From Blakeslea trispora (lineage: Eukaryota; Mucoromycota; Mucoromycetes; Mucorales; Choanephoraceae), in NCBI GenBank assembly GCA_025331445.1, contig JAIWNE010000012.1, positions 431,456 to 495,455 of the forward strand: DNA of 64,000 bases, written 5' to 3'. A model generated the notes under the pieces. It ran no database searches and was not told the origin of the DNA. It worked only from the letters and a program-made list of their open reading frames with translations. The translations under genes were made by a program, and so were the position numbers. Of this stretch, positions 46,021 through 57,337 are shown in pieces (position 1 is the stretch's first letter; each line of letters begins with the position of its first letter).

Positions 46021-48655
46021 GTGCTACCAAACTTAAAGCTCCTACATTTTGTCAAAACTTTGAAGTTTTTCACAGCATCCCAAACTAAATAAATTACAAT
46101 TCTAAAGCGATAACATTGTTCTTTGATCTTTTCAAAACTAGTTTATCGCCTCAGTTTTTTTTTCCTCTGCAAAACTTTTGTGCAGTAAGGTCTTAAAGTT
46201 TGGCGATTTTTAAATTTTTGGCTGAGGCATAGTGGGGAGAGGTCAATATTGAAAAGAGCAGGTATACCTATAAAAAAATCAAGTACCGCTTTTCGGGAAT
46301 TTAAATGATAGCGAGCCAATTAGAAAGCTAGACTATTTTTATATCGTGTTCGTGTAAGTATCAATTCGCGTCTGTTCTCGTTTGAGAAACCGCCTTTTGT
46401 TTACATTTACTATTATTAACTATGCCTCAATTAAGCAAAAGAGCTCAACATTTCAAATCCCAAAAGAAAGACGAAAAAGGAAAACTTGTGAAGAGAGATG
46501 AAATTTCTGTTGAAACTTCAACAGTTGATAATGTCGAAGATTGGCAACTTTGGCAAGCTACCGTTAGCACCTCGTGCCTTGACCGCTTGCGAGACAACAA
46601 CAGTAGCATCAGGAAGAGAAAAGGCCATTACATGAAGAACTCCACTACCACTAAGTTGAGAAAAACCAAGGAAGCTCAAAAGGTAGATCCCCGAGCAACG
46701 CTCTTCAACTTTGGGATTACCTTAGAGGAAAAACCACTTCTTGTTGCCGAGGTAGAGATGAGTGCCTCTCAAAAGGAGTTGGCCTTGATTGAGAAGTCTT
46801 TGGACTCGATCAAAGAGATCAACAAGCCCGTTATGAACAAGAAGCATGACGGAAGCTCTTTGGAGTCATACAACTGTTTTTGTTATGTGTCTGTTCAAGC
46901 ATATTTCGAAAACAGACTTGGAGGATTGAAGAAGGGCAAAGCGTCGGAAGAAGTTGCCAGGCACTTATGGCCTCACAACAATGAAGAATACCGTGCTAAA
47001 TGCATTGTAAAATGGGCAAAGGAATTCTTGTAAGCAGGTGAGCTTCCAGATCACTCTCAGGGCGCTCACATCAAGCGTGAGTCGTTCTTGAGTGACAACG
47101 ATGTCAAAATGATGTCGTTGCAAAAGTTTAGAGAAATGAAGCCAGCTGAGCGTACTGTTTTGGCTTTAAAGCAGTACATCGAAGTTGAAGTTGCTCCCTC
47201 GGTTCTCGGCGTTAGAGGCACAGTTCCGGAGTCTACTGTGGCCAAGTACCTCTATAAATGGAGGTACAGCTACCGCAAGAACGAAAAGACGATATTCTTC
47301 GATGGCCATGAGCGTCAAGACGTCGTAGAATATCGCAACTCATGGGCCAAAAGAATGATGGAGTATGCCACCAAGTCGGACTTCTACGATAGCGAAAATC
47401 AGGAGGAGATCTTGGAGCCCAACTTGGAGGAAGGCGAGAAAAAGTTGATCTTTGTGACTCAAGATGAGTCCACGTTCTATGCCAATGACGGCAAGGATAC
47501 CCTCTGGATGTCAAAGGATGAAAACTACATCCGAAAGAAAAGGCCTGGCTCCTCCATGGTTAGCGAGTTTCAGTGCCCTTGTCATGGAACAATGAGGATC
47601 CGTGGTTGGAGCTCTAGAAAGCTGTTTAAAGCTGGGGAGAGCAGAGATGGTTGGTGGACAAGTAAGGATATGGTCGCCCAGTTAAAGGATCATGTCATTG
47701 GGCTGTTTGAAAGCTTGCACCCAGATTGCCGAGCTGTATTCCTCTTTGATAACAGCTCAAATCATGGGGCTTACAGCGAAGACGCACTGGTTGCAAGCCG
47801 AATGACGCTCAATGAGAAACCATGGCCTTTAACTGAGCGATATCAGTTCAAGGATACAACCATTGAACTCTCTTCTGGTCAGCTTTTGAAGCAATCATTT
47901 TTCTATGACAAGAAGATTTCATCCCATGACTCCAAGGGTAGACCTGAAGTAAAGCACGTCAGATACTTCAAAGGTACGAAAAGTTTAAGTACTCTTATTA
48001 TAATGTAACTTAGTTTGACTCATTGGTTTAAAGGTATCAAAAGAATTTTGGAAGAACGTGGACAATGGCTTTGTGACTTGGAAGATGCGCTGTGGTAGTC
48101 CTGAACCCGGAGTCAAGTCGATGTGTTGTGCATTGCATTTTCTGGAAAGCAGACCAGACTTTCTAGCACAAAAAACTGCATTGCAAGAAGTTGTAGAAGA
48201 TGCTGGCCACATCTTCGAGCTATACCCCAAGTATCACTGCGAGTGTAATTGGATAGAAATGTATTAGGGTATGGCTAAAAGAGAGGCCCGGATTAGATGT
48301 GATTACACATTTAAGTCGTTAGAAAAGAATATTCCCGCGTTCTTGAATAAAGCTAGAAACATCGCTCAAATCAGGAGGTATTTCCAGCGCTGTATGAACT
48401 ATCTCGAAGCATACAGCAAGCAAGAACGCGGGAGAGAAGTGGCAGCCGATGTCAAGAAGTTTGTTGAGAAATGATACCTTTCTCACAGAAAAGTAAAAGT
48501 ACCCAAAGACCTTGAGTAAGCTTCTTTTTTTTTTAAAAAAATTACTAGTAAAAATATCTAGGACATGAGTTCAATCCCTGTAGAGTGCAATTTTTTGGGA
48601 GCTCAATATTAAAAGAATTTTGAAATCTGGGAGGTTTAAGCTCAGTGGCACGTTA
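46021..48655 (+). mobile_element. DDE transposon inserted in the Ty3 RNase H
   Basis: Insertion boundaries are set by the split Ty3 frame. The ends look like an imperfect inverted repeat: GTGCTACCAAACTTAAAGCTCC at the left against GTGCCACTGAGCTTAAACCTCC from the right end reversed, about 25 bp. Bases at the junctions (TATA before, GTTACA after) do not give an obvious target duplication. It carries one transposase gene of a family widespread in fungi. Confidence 0.75.
46422..48474 (+). pseudogene. Fungal DDE-type transposase, family not named with certainty
   Basis: Starts MPQLSKRAQHFKSQKKDEKG; the N-terminal part is Lys-rich with helices (WARHLWPHNN-like segment and EYRAKCIVKWAKEFL). A TAA at 47031-47033 follows FL, where the frame carries straight on (AGELPDHSQGAHIKRESF). 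The catalytic core has Asp in KLIFVTQDESTFYANDGK, Asp in AVFLFDNSSNHGAYSEDALV and Glu in HCECNWIEMY, with KKRPGSSMVSEFQCPCHG between. An intron lies at 47974-48033. A one-base shift lies between about 48070 and 48095, and a TAG at 48265-48267 replaces the Trp usual after EMY. The stop is at 48474. The signature resembles DDE endonucleases common in Agaricomycetes and Mucoromycota, perhaps of the IS630/Tc1 superfamily; the exact clade is uncertain. Confidence 0.7.
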
Positions 48656-50120
48656 CAAGCTGATGTAATGTCTCGACTGCCTGTTAGCTTCAGCTCGGGA
48701 CCTGAATTAGTTGACTTGATCAACGAATATCCTCTACCGATCAATGTAGTGAAAAGAAAAGAAGACCACGATGAAGCTCAAAATGAACAGCAACAGAAGA
48801 ATTTAAGAAGGTCAGATGAAGACGATTACGCTGCGGGCATGAAGAAAGAAGAGTATGTCAAGATCATGTTATATCTACAGACCTGGCAATATCCGGAGAA
48901 TATGAGCCGTAAAGAATGGGTGGCTTTGAAAAATGTAGCTAGATCTTATGAAGTCCATCAAGATGAGTTTTACAAGCGCCCTTCTAAAGGCTACTCACAG
49001 CGACTTCGAGTCGTACCTGAAGGCCAAGTGTTGCAAGTACTTAAGAGTTGTCATGATCATCTCCTCGCAGGTCATCTTGGTGTAGAAAGGACTTTTGACA
49101 AAGTTCGCGAGCGCTACTATTGGCCCAGATACTATGAAGCTGTACGTCAATATGTCGACAGTTTGGACCTAGGCTGCCTCCGAACCCTTTATCTGTACCA
49201 AAACTAAGTTCATCTTCAGCTGCCTTTAAGACATCTTCATGAATTACATAAAATTGCCCATTACAGAACAAGGAAACAATGCTGCCTTAGTGATCATTGA
49301 TCAGTTTACAAGCTGGGTTGAATGTTGTCCTACACCGACGCAAAGTGCAGAATTTATCTGTGTCTCGCTCTACAAGTGGATATGTACTTATAGACCTCCT
49401 ACCCTAATTCGATGCGATATGGGTACTCATTTTAACGCAGAAGAAGTTAAAATGATGATGATCATCAATTACGGCATTGACATAGCATTTAGGGTTCCGT
49501 TTAGACCACAAGGACAAAGCAAGGTAGAAAGAGCCAATGGATCTCTCAAAGCCATCTTAAAAAAATACATTTTCCAATACAAGCAAGATTGAGATGTATG
49601 GCTTCCTGCTGTCTTATATGTGTTGCGTACAACACGGAGAAAAGACTATGGATACTCTGCATTCTTTCTTACTTATGGAAGAGAGCCAAAGTGGTGTGAA
49701 GAGCTCAAGGTGGCAGAAATTGTTATACAACGTTTAGAAGAAATCCGGAAGTTGAATGAAGACATCATTCTAAAGGCTCTCAAGAATATTAGAAATACAA
49801 AGAACGAATGGTGTTGTAGTACAACAAGAAGGCCAAAGAAAAGAACTCTGCTGTGAATGATTTGGTAATAGTAGAAAATCATCGAATTCAAGAGCAAGGA
49901 AAAGTTTTGTTTTCGCAATGGCCAGGCCCGTTCAAGATCTCGCAGGTGTTGAAAAACAATAAATACGAAATTTCAGACGGTGATTTGAAGCTTCCTCATT
50001 CCGTACATGTTGACCAGATGAAGATGTACAAACCAAGACCAAGGTTAGCCGCAAGTATTGATTTTTATTCTAGACCAAGAGTTCAAAATAAAAAAGGGGA
50101 TGTTTTGTGAGGGTGTGACT

Positions 50121-50429
50121 GGAAGACCTGTCACTCTCGAACGGACTGAAATTGGAGAGCAAGCCAAGAGATTCTGGTGTTTGCAGAGCATCAACAAACA
50201 AAGCAACGAAATTAGGAGTGTATGCTGAAACAGTTAGTAGTACAAGAAAAGATAAAAAACCACTATTATGAATTGAAATAAAAAGAAAAACTTGTTTTAC
50301 TTCTCCGTAAAAACAACTGCCCTCGCAATTATTGAATTTTCTTAAGGATATTTTATAGTCAAGGAGATATTAGAAATCAGAATAGTTAGTCAGTCACAAA
50401 GGTACGAAAGACCCAATACCACAAGGAAG
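50121..50429. other. Possible 3' non-coding part of the Ty3 remnant
   Basis: Begins just after TGTTTTGTGAGGGTGTGACT, which resembles an LTR start, but no second copy is present in the window to prove an LTR. Confidence 0.3.
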
Positions 50430-50722
50430 TCAAGTTGCTTCAAAATGTTAAGCAGAGAAAAAATCACTGCCAAAAAATTCAAAGAGTCAAATTTCTTTAA
50501 GCAGTAAAATGATAGAAGAAATGTAAATGGTAATAACTTCATGAATACACATCCAAATTTAATTTTGTAAAAAGTTTTGGAAGCCTGAAAAATACATCTA
50601 CATTTCTATCAAAATAAACAGTAACTTTCATTGTCAAAATCAAAAATTGTAAATTTGACAGCGACGGACGCCTGGTCCAACCCGGGTGTCCACTGTACAG
50701 CGGACCGGCATTTGGTGTAGTG
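50430..50722 (-). repeat. CACTAC-ended repeat fragment (inverted relative to 36352)
   Basis: Read on the minus strand it starts CACTACACCAAATGCCGGTC and contains TGTAGATGTATTTTTCAGGC, GCTTCCAAAACTTTTTAC and TTATTACCATTTACATTTCT, matching 36352-36620 in order. Subterminal GTCCACTGTACAGC and GCGGACC motifs lie near the end. It is truncated on its inner side. Confidence 0.7.
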
Positions 50723-51658
50723 CCAAATTCACTTCGTTACTAAGGTAACTACTATTTGTTACCATAACACAAATGTCAAGGTATAATGTTAATTATTCAG
50801 TCGTAAGTGAAGGTGTTCTTTATTGTGTACGGGTGTGATTTCAGAGGTGTCTTTTATCAGCAACACAAAGGCCTAATAACTTCTGTTTAACATAAAGACA
50901 ATTCATAAGCATTTTGAAGTACTTACGAATTACGTACAATGGTAAAATAATAAAAAAACAGTACAACTGTAGAAAGTATAAGAGAGTCAAAGTAAAGATG
51001 ACTAAAAATACACAACTAAATTAACAATTGCTTCACAACTAAGCGTCTGTCTCAATAACTACCAAAGTCCTTCCAGGAGCAACCAGTTATACAGATCAAG
51101 CTGTAAGCCAAAAGTTCTTGAGTTGTTTTCCAATTTTCAATTTCTTGATTCTTTTTTCTTTTCTTGTCACCAGAATATCTCAAATTTCTTCTTTAAACCA
51201 AGAGTAACCAATTTGATACAATATTCTTACAGTAACCAACTTGCTTTCAAGCGACAGATGTTTTTATAAAAACAAAATAAGATATAAAAAAATAATTGAT
51301 AATATGATCCGTTGATATGATCAAATAAAATATATGGGTTATTTATACTATTTCTTTTGCTATGAGAATATTTTGCTGTTTTCGTTTTTAAATATCTTTC
51401 GATAAAATTTGCAATGTGAGAGTAATGGGTCAAGTAGGAACGTTTTCGTATTGTTCTGATAATTTTGATGGCATGTTGAAAATTCGGTAAAAGTTGACAT
51501 TTGGCTAGAGAATTTTGAAAATGTGAGAAAAACCATTTTGGGTAGTAGGCGGTGGTCCTGGTGGCCCCTTCATTGTGTACCTTCAAAAATTGAAGATAGT
51601 ATGGCAGGATAATTTGATAGACCACTTTAGTAAAAGGAGTTCCACGTGACTTCAGACC
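50723..51658. other. No supported gene
   Basis: AT-rich. A 210-codon minus-strand frame (51227-51859) crosses the repeat end at 51659; its N-terminal part is translated repeat DNA and the rest has skewed composition (Lys, Asn, Tyr, Phe), so I do not call it a gene. Confidence 0.4.
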
Positions 51659-51870
51659 CACTACACCCAAAAGGACGTCCACTGCTGCCAAATTTAGCGG
51701 TGGACGTCGGTTATTTGTACAGCAATTCGGCGTCCGCTGCACAAAAGTGATCGTAAAGTCCCACTGCAAGTCCACTGAAGGTCCACTGTTAGTTGGGACC
51801 CGACGATCACTGCTGTGAACTGGACAGATGAAATGCTTGTCATGTCCCCAGTGGATCATACAGGGCGTCC
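51659..51870 (+). repeat. CACTAC-ended segment with GTCCACTG subterminal repeats
   Basis: Starts CACTACACCCAAAAGGACGT and contains many copies of a GTCCACTG/GTCCGCTG motif in both orientations (GACGTCCACTGCTG, GGTGGACGTCGG, AAGTCCACTGAAGGTCCACT, CCCCAGTGGATC). This is the layout of CACTA subterminal regions. G+C is well above the surroundings. The other end was not found. Confidence 0.6.
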
Positions 51871-53022
51871 GTCTTATTTACTTTAGCTTTGTGATCGGAT
51901 ATCTTTTTTAAAGAATCTTTATTCAATTGGCCATTTTTATAAATATACTCAAAAATTCTTTGTTAAATTGGCTTTACATTTGGTATTTTATTGAAATTGA
52001 CGTTTCTAATTGGATGATATGGACTTCTTTACACAAATATACTTCTTTACGTTTGGACTGTTTACAGTAAATATAGAGGATTAGAGGCTTAAAAAAGTGG
52101 CTTTTTGTTATAGAAAAAACTTTTTTTGATAGGAATTAATGGCTTCTTTTTGGGGGAAGATACTAGGGGATTAGGCAAATAAAAAAAAGGCAATAATTCA
52201 TTGATGTAAAGAATATGACCCCAGAAAAAACCGATAGAAATGGCAAATTGCTTCGAGAAATAGAGATGACAAGAGCGATCAGAGTACAGGAAAGAGCAAT
52301 TCGAATTGAGACACAAACGCAACAGACAGACCATAAAAGCAGATGAAGAGAGACAGCAATTTTACATACAAAAGGCAGAAAGAACAACCAAACAAGGAAC
52401 AACCGGATTTGAACTAAAACAACATCATCATTAGTTAAAAGCGAAATAACACAAAAAGAAACGACAAATGTACTTACAGACAATCCATAGTCAGAGGCTA
52501 TACGAAAGGCAGTTTACCGTGTCAAAGGAGCATACCAGCATTTGAAAGCCTAAAAAGAAAGCAATAAGTTATACTGAAATCATAGATTCTAATTTCTTAC
52601 TTACGTTTGAAAAAGCCATCAACAGGGTCCTTTTAAATAATATCATTATTGAGCACAACCGGGCTCTAAACGAAAGAAGTATGTGAATAAAAAGAATTAC
52701 AACATAGATGCTCATGAATAATCACCTCAAGTTATACAACAAGGTAAACACATATCAACTGAAGACAAGAACTAAGTAGAAGGAAGCAAACTATTAGTGG
52801 CTTGACCGAAGAAAAAAAAAAGAAAAAGACTTACCTTTATACTTTAAAAAAAGTAATAAAAAAGAGAGAAAAAGGGAAAAGAAAGGAAAAAAGAAAAAAA
52901 TTCAACTTATTGACAGCTTCCTATTTGGGTCTTGTCAATAACAAAAGAAAAAGAGAGAGAGAAAAAAATCACACTGACAGATTTCATTATTAAATCACCG
53001 ACACAAGAATAAAAGTACGTTT
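51871..53022. other. No recognisable gene
   Basis: Purine-rich, AT-rich DNA with low-complexity Lys/Glu frames (for example 52802-52993) that I regard as fortuitous. Confidence 0.4.
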
Positions 53023-53129
53023 ATATTTCCTGGTAGATTTACTTTCTAATTCCGCTAATGTGGCTTTTTTAAGGTAGATTTCGTGTTTATTTTTGGAGGA
53101 ACAAGTCCAGGAAATTGAAAAAAAAGGGT

Positions 53130-53235
53130 GAAAATGAATTAAAAAAAATAAAGTAAAAAAAAAAAGTAAAAAAAAATAAAGTAAAAAAATAAAGTAAAAA
53201 AATAAAGTAAAAAAAATAAAGTAAAAAAATAAAAA
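53130..53235. repeat. AAAAAATAAAGT microsatellite
   Basis: Seven or more tandem copies of an (A)6-8TAAAGT unit immediately 3' of the MULE transposase gene, inside the TIR-bounded element. Confidence 0.85.
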
Positions 53236-53237
53236 AT

Positions 53238-55389
53238 CTAACGTTGTGTATCTGAGGTACGAAGGTTGTTAGCATACTTATCTTTGAGTTGCTGTATGGC
53301 TGCAAGTGCATTTTCGTATGACTTGAGTACCATGCTAATGTCTGCGTCTGTTGCATAGTTAGACATCCTACCCAAATCAGTATTGAAGTGATGCAAAGTT
53401 CTTTCAATCTGTACACATCGTTCAGCTTTGATCTTTACTGCGTCTCTTGTTTCTTGCTGAACCTCGTCAGTCGCATTGGCAGGAAGACTGTCTTCGGCAG
53501 CAGGCAAAGAAGCGGAGGGAAGATATACTTTCAAAGAAAGAAAACGAGCAAGCAAGTACATATGCTTGCAAGGTCTACGACGATGCTCGAAATACAAACA
53601 AGAGCAGGAAACAACAAGAAGATCGCCATTGACAACAACACTATACACAACTTCTTCCTCGGAAAAAGACAAAACTTGCCACTCACCGCATTTGTCCTCA
53701 AAATGTCCAAAAGAGCGACTAATCATGGCCGAGACTTCATCGGCTGTCAACTTCTCTACCTCCATCTCTCTAACCCTTTGCATCTTCTGGTCTTGGTCAT
53801 TGCACCGTTGTTGCCAAGAAAACGGTCAGATTCTTGACGCAAAAAGTATTCGACCTCTTCCACCAGAACAAAAACAAGCTTGTCTAATCTTCTGTTTCTT
53901 GCTCTCCCAAGAAACACAGTTTTCAATTGATTGTGCCACGATTCAATATAGTTATTAGTGAGCATATGCGAAAACTGATTTTCGTGGTAGACTCTACTCC
54001 ATACCTTCATGATATCTTCAAAACCAGTTTTTCTTGAGATAGCCAATCAGCTCAACTTGAGAGGCGTAGTCTACAACAAACTGGTTAATTTTTTGATGAA
54101 AGACAACCAAATCATTTTCATAAATTATCTGCGAAAGAGCACGACGTATTGCTGTTTGAAAAAGTTTGTTTTTAGCAGGAATATCACTGGGAGCTTTGCA
54201 AACGACGTCTATTTTTCTACCCCAAGCTTGCATGACGTGAAAAACACAGTATTGAATGCTGGCTTCAGGGAAGGTTGTTCTGATAGCTCTAACTTCGGCC
54301 TTGCAACAATCGATGGTGAATTGCTTGGGATCGACCAACACATTGGATGACTCCAAGAATTGAAGCCATTGTACAATAGGTGCTATTGAATGATCGTTAG
54401 TCATCATGTATCCAACGGGCCAACCACGACAAATCTCTTCATCACGAATCAACAAGGTGTACATGATAACATCAACACCTTGGGACACATCATGGGTTGC
54501 ATCCAAACAAAAAGAGATGGCGTTTCTCATTTTTGTCTGCTGCAAAGGAGAAGAGAAACCGAGACCAAAAAGATTGGCATTGCCGCTGTAAGTACAAAGA
54601 TCAGCGGTGAAAACCAAAAAGTTTCTTTCAGGAAGCTTGGTTTGTAACCACATCTTGAAAGAAACGAAATGATCACTATCCAATTGATAGAATCGCTCGT
54701 TGACCTATTATGTAGCAAATAAAAGTAATTAGACAATCTCTCAAAATATATTTCAAAAATAATACCTTATTCATCAAGTTCCAAACGTCGTGATAGTTCA
54801 CTCTTCTCTCGATTCTGTTGCCGTATCTGTCCATCTCACGAAGAAGATCCATTCTGATCTGACGAGCAGATTTGGAGCTATGTTCCAACTCATTTTGAAT
54901 TTTCAAGAGGTACCTTCTTGAGAGAGGAAGACAACGAAGATCATCGGCTTGATCGCCAGGAACATGAAAAGCATGTTCTTGAACAACGGGAATGAAGTGA
55001 TACACCTCAGGTTCGTTAAAATAGCACTTAATGCTAAGGGAAGCAGTGCATCCAGCCTTTTTTGACTTCTTCTGAGTTGGTCTGCCTTCATCGCGAGCAA
55101 CAGAAGCATAACTGCCACTACTGTGACAGATATACTTGGCAGAATACTTCATTCTGATCTTCTTTTGAAGAGCTTCTTGAGCATCCATGGAAGTGGGCTG
55201 CTTGTTTGAGCTGAAAACTACCCATTTCATGGCGCACAACTCGCTCATCTCTTCGAGACAGTCTTGCCAGTCTGATTCCTTGACCTTGATAGAGCGGGTC
55301 AAAGCATAAACACCAGAAATTGTACTGGAAGAAAGGGCTTCGTGAATATTCTCTAAAGAATAGATGATTTCGTTGTTAGTAGCAGACAT
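53238..55389 (-). pseudogene. MULE-type transposase with SWIM finger, nearly intact
   Basis: Exon 1 (55389-54766) starts MSATNNEIIYSLENIHEALS and has a FAR1-like region (WVVFSSNKQPTSMDAQEALQ, YICHSSGSYASVARDEGRPT, KKSKKAGCTASLSIKCYF, HVPGDQADDLRCLPLSRRY). A 61-nt intron leads to exon 2 at 54704: core with Asp in FCLDATHDVSQGVDVIMYTL, Asp in FTIDCCKAEVRAI, YCVFHVMQAWGRKIDV and Glu in MLTNNYIESWHNQLKTVFLG. It ends with SWIM finger CSCLYFEHRRRPCKHMYLL and a helical tail to TAA at 53238. Two single-base shifts, in a T4 run near 54030 (KKNWF/EDIMKVW) and near 53790 (GNNGAMT/KMQRVRE), break it. Every catalytic residue is present, in contrast to the relative at 29.7-31.8 kb. Confidence 0.85.
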
Positions 55390-55507
55390 TATGATAATCG
55401 CGTAAAAGTGCACTTTCAATTTCAAATGAAAGGTTTTCGGGAAAGTTTATTGAAGGAGTATTAACCGTCACATTAGCGGAATTAGAAAGTAAATCTACCA
55501 GGAAATA

Positions 55508-56579
55508 GAGACTTACGAATAAAATATTCTGACTTTACTTAACCGTTAAAAAATCTATGAAAAGCGACTAAGAGAGCACTTCAAGTGCACTATAAGCATT
55601 CAGTAATATGCCCCTTTGATATAGCAACAAACAGGCACCTCTTTTCTTTTTTTTTGTGTCGAAAAAACGACATTAGACCTGTCGACATGGGCACGTATGA
55701 GTACACTTTAAAAAAATAAAAAATAAAGAGGAGTAGCTCTATTCAATCTCAGCTAAAATCACACACACTTTTTTTTCCTCTCTTTTGAATTTATTCATTT
55801 TTTTATTACAAGTAGCCTCAACTCATACTTTATTTATCTTGCTGAAAGCAGATGAGACTTAGCGAGCTTATGTCATTTCAACAATGCAGTATATTGGACA
55901 CAGACATTCCAAGCGTAGACTCTGGTTTGGAAGTACAATGAAAAGAGAACAGTCAGGAAAGCTTTTAAGCTGCAAGTTGACTTCAATCTTAAAAAAAAGA
56001 GAGAACATCAGGCTGTTACTTTTTTCTTCTTCAGTACTAAGCTTGATCCTCATCATACATGCCAAGCAAAAGGTAAGTCACATTGCCGTGTTAGGAATCA
56101 GCTTTGTCCTTTCTTTTTTTTTGGTTTCGAAAAGAAGTGGATTGCTTTATGAACGAGAAACTCTTTTTTATGAATGAAAAATACCTTTACGCAATAAACA
56201 ACGACTGCTTACGAGTTATTTTATGGATCACACCTTTGTTTGTTTTTGTTTCAGTACATGAAAAAAGAAGAATGTGGATTTTGGTACAAAACGAGCATAT
56301 ACAAGAGGAAAAAGATGTAAATGGATTATTGCAAGTTCTTACTTCTTATATTCAGACCTGTTAAGCTTGCAGAAATGGAACAGGACAAAGGGGGTTTTAA
56401 AGTAGAGGCTTACCTTGAACGCACTACTGGGTAATTAGGGACATAAGACAGAGATGAGTTTTCATGTTCTTAGCAACACTCTTTCTTTTGGCTTTTAATT
56501 TTTATAAGCTATCTTTTCTTCAAAGGTTTTATTCAAGCATATTTATACTAGTGCATTTATTCCAATGTGTTTATCTCAG
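55508..56579. other. No supported gene
   Basis: Frames at 55884-56177 and 56104-56364 are short and overlap each other in different phases. No domain, repeat or RNA recognised. Confidence 0.4.
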
Positions 56580-57120
56580 TGTCTTATTCTTTAGAAGCCT
56601 TTATTTCGGTGTCTTTTTTCTCTTTTAATTTTTGAGAGTCTCTTTTTTTCAGTGCTTTAAGTTTTTTATTTCCCATTTTTGAAAGATTTTCCCAATTATT
56701 TTGTAAGTTTTGTTCTCAATTTATAAATTTCCCGTTTCCGAAAGTATTTTCCAATTTTTTAAGCAGTGATTTTTCAGGTCTTCATTTTTTTGAGGAAAAA
56801 AAGACAAGTCAATTTAAACTCCTTAGCATTAAGGAAATCAAGTAGCTGCAAAAACTCAAGAAGTGAAAAAATCACTGCCAAAAAATTCAAAGAGCGACTG
56901 TTCTTTAAGCAGGTAGAAATCTAAATGGTTATAACTTTATGAAAACAAACTCGTTTTGAATTCTGTAAGAAGTTCTGAAAGTCCAAACAATTTATCTAGA
57001 TATCTATCAAAAAAAGTAGCAGCTTTTATAACCCAAATCAATACTTGGGTTTGGGGTGCACCTAAGACCATGTTAACCGTGGATGACCACCGTACGTTGG
57101 TCAAGCATTCGGTATAGTGG
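56580..57120 (-). repeat. Third copy of the CACTA-related repeat
   Basis: Read on the minus strand it parallels 36352-36880: TTTGATAGATATCTAGATAA, GGACTTTCAGAACTTCTTAC, AAAATCACTGCC-type AAATTTTTTGGCAGTGATTT and TTAATGCTAAGGAGTTTAAA. The terminus is diverged (CACTATACCGAATGC near 57113). It immediately precedes the Merlin-like element. Confidence 0.65.
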
Positions 57121-57337
57121 TCACGTGATCGGCTAATTGTAAGAACATCCCCGGATTTTTTAAAAGTAGTGCCAGGTACTTCAAAATTATAGATAATAAC
57201 AATAAACACACTAGAACACATATAAAATTTAGTTTTTCTTGCTATCTCAATTTCAAGTGGAGATAGTAACAAAAAACCATTTTCTTTGATATTTGAGTAA
57301 TGGTATGTGTTTTGTTGATAGCTCTAACTAAATAACT

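Larger units (their letters stand above)
45766..50120 (+). mobile_element. Ty3/gypsy pol remnant, split by a DDE element
   Basis: RNase H starts abruptly at about 45766 (HFGNKALSDQEKRMSVYEKE, then FYAIVYFIQFSKQFLLHKKF and ASAKLVRWQASLLAYNFDIL). It breaks at LNV (46020) and resumes at ADVMSRLPVSF (48656), exactly the usual N-(V)-ADALSR junction. Integrase follows: zinc finger HDHLLAGHLGVERTFDKVRE with YYWPRYYEAVRQY; the core has MNYIKLPITEQGNNAALVII, where the first Asp of the usual MDYIGPL is Asn, then RCDMGTHF and GQSKVERANGSLKAILKK. A TGA at 49590-49592 sits where Trp is expected (QD*DVWLPAVLY). A GPY/F module (QWPGPFKISQVLKNNKYEI) ends the pol at 50110. There are frameshifts near 49200 and 49850. 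No LTR pair was found. Confidence 0.85.
53024..55507 (-). mobile_element. Second MULE, with 38-bp terminal inverted repeats
   Basis: The left end (53024-53062) TATTTCCTGGTAGATTTACT then TTCTAATTCCGCTAATGTG is matched by its exact inverse at 55469-55507. The ends enclose one minus-strand transposase gene. The flanks (AGTACGTTTA left, GAGACTTACG right) are not an obvious duplication. Poly-A/T-rich satellites (AAAAAATAAAGT repeated) lie between the left TIR and the gene end at 53130-53235. Confidence 0.85.

Noticed and set aside
17598..49592. Reassigned stop codons (TAA/TAG read as Gln) as the reason for in-frame stops
   Set aside because: The three housekeeping genes end cleanly at TAA, and TGA and TGG-to-TAG changes also occur, so mutation fits better than a changed code.
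50090..50130. LTR of the Ty3 remnant
   Set aside because: An LTR-like start is visible but no second copy exists in the window to confirm it.
51227..51859. 210-codon minus-strand frame
   Set aside because: Its first third is translated CACTAC-end repeat and the rest has AT-driven composition; no domain, splice partner or start context.
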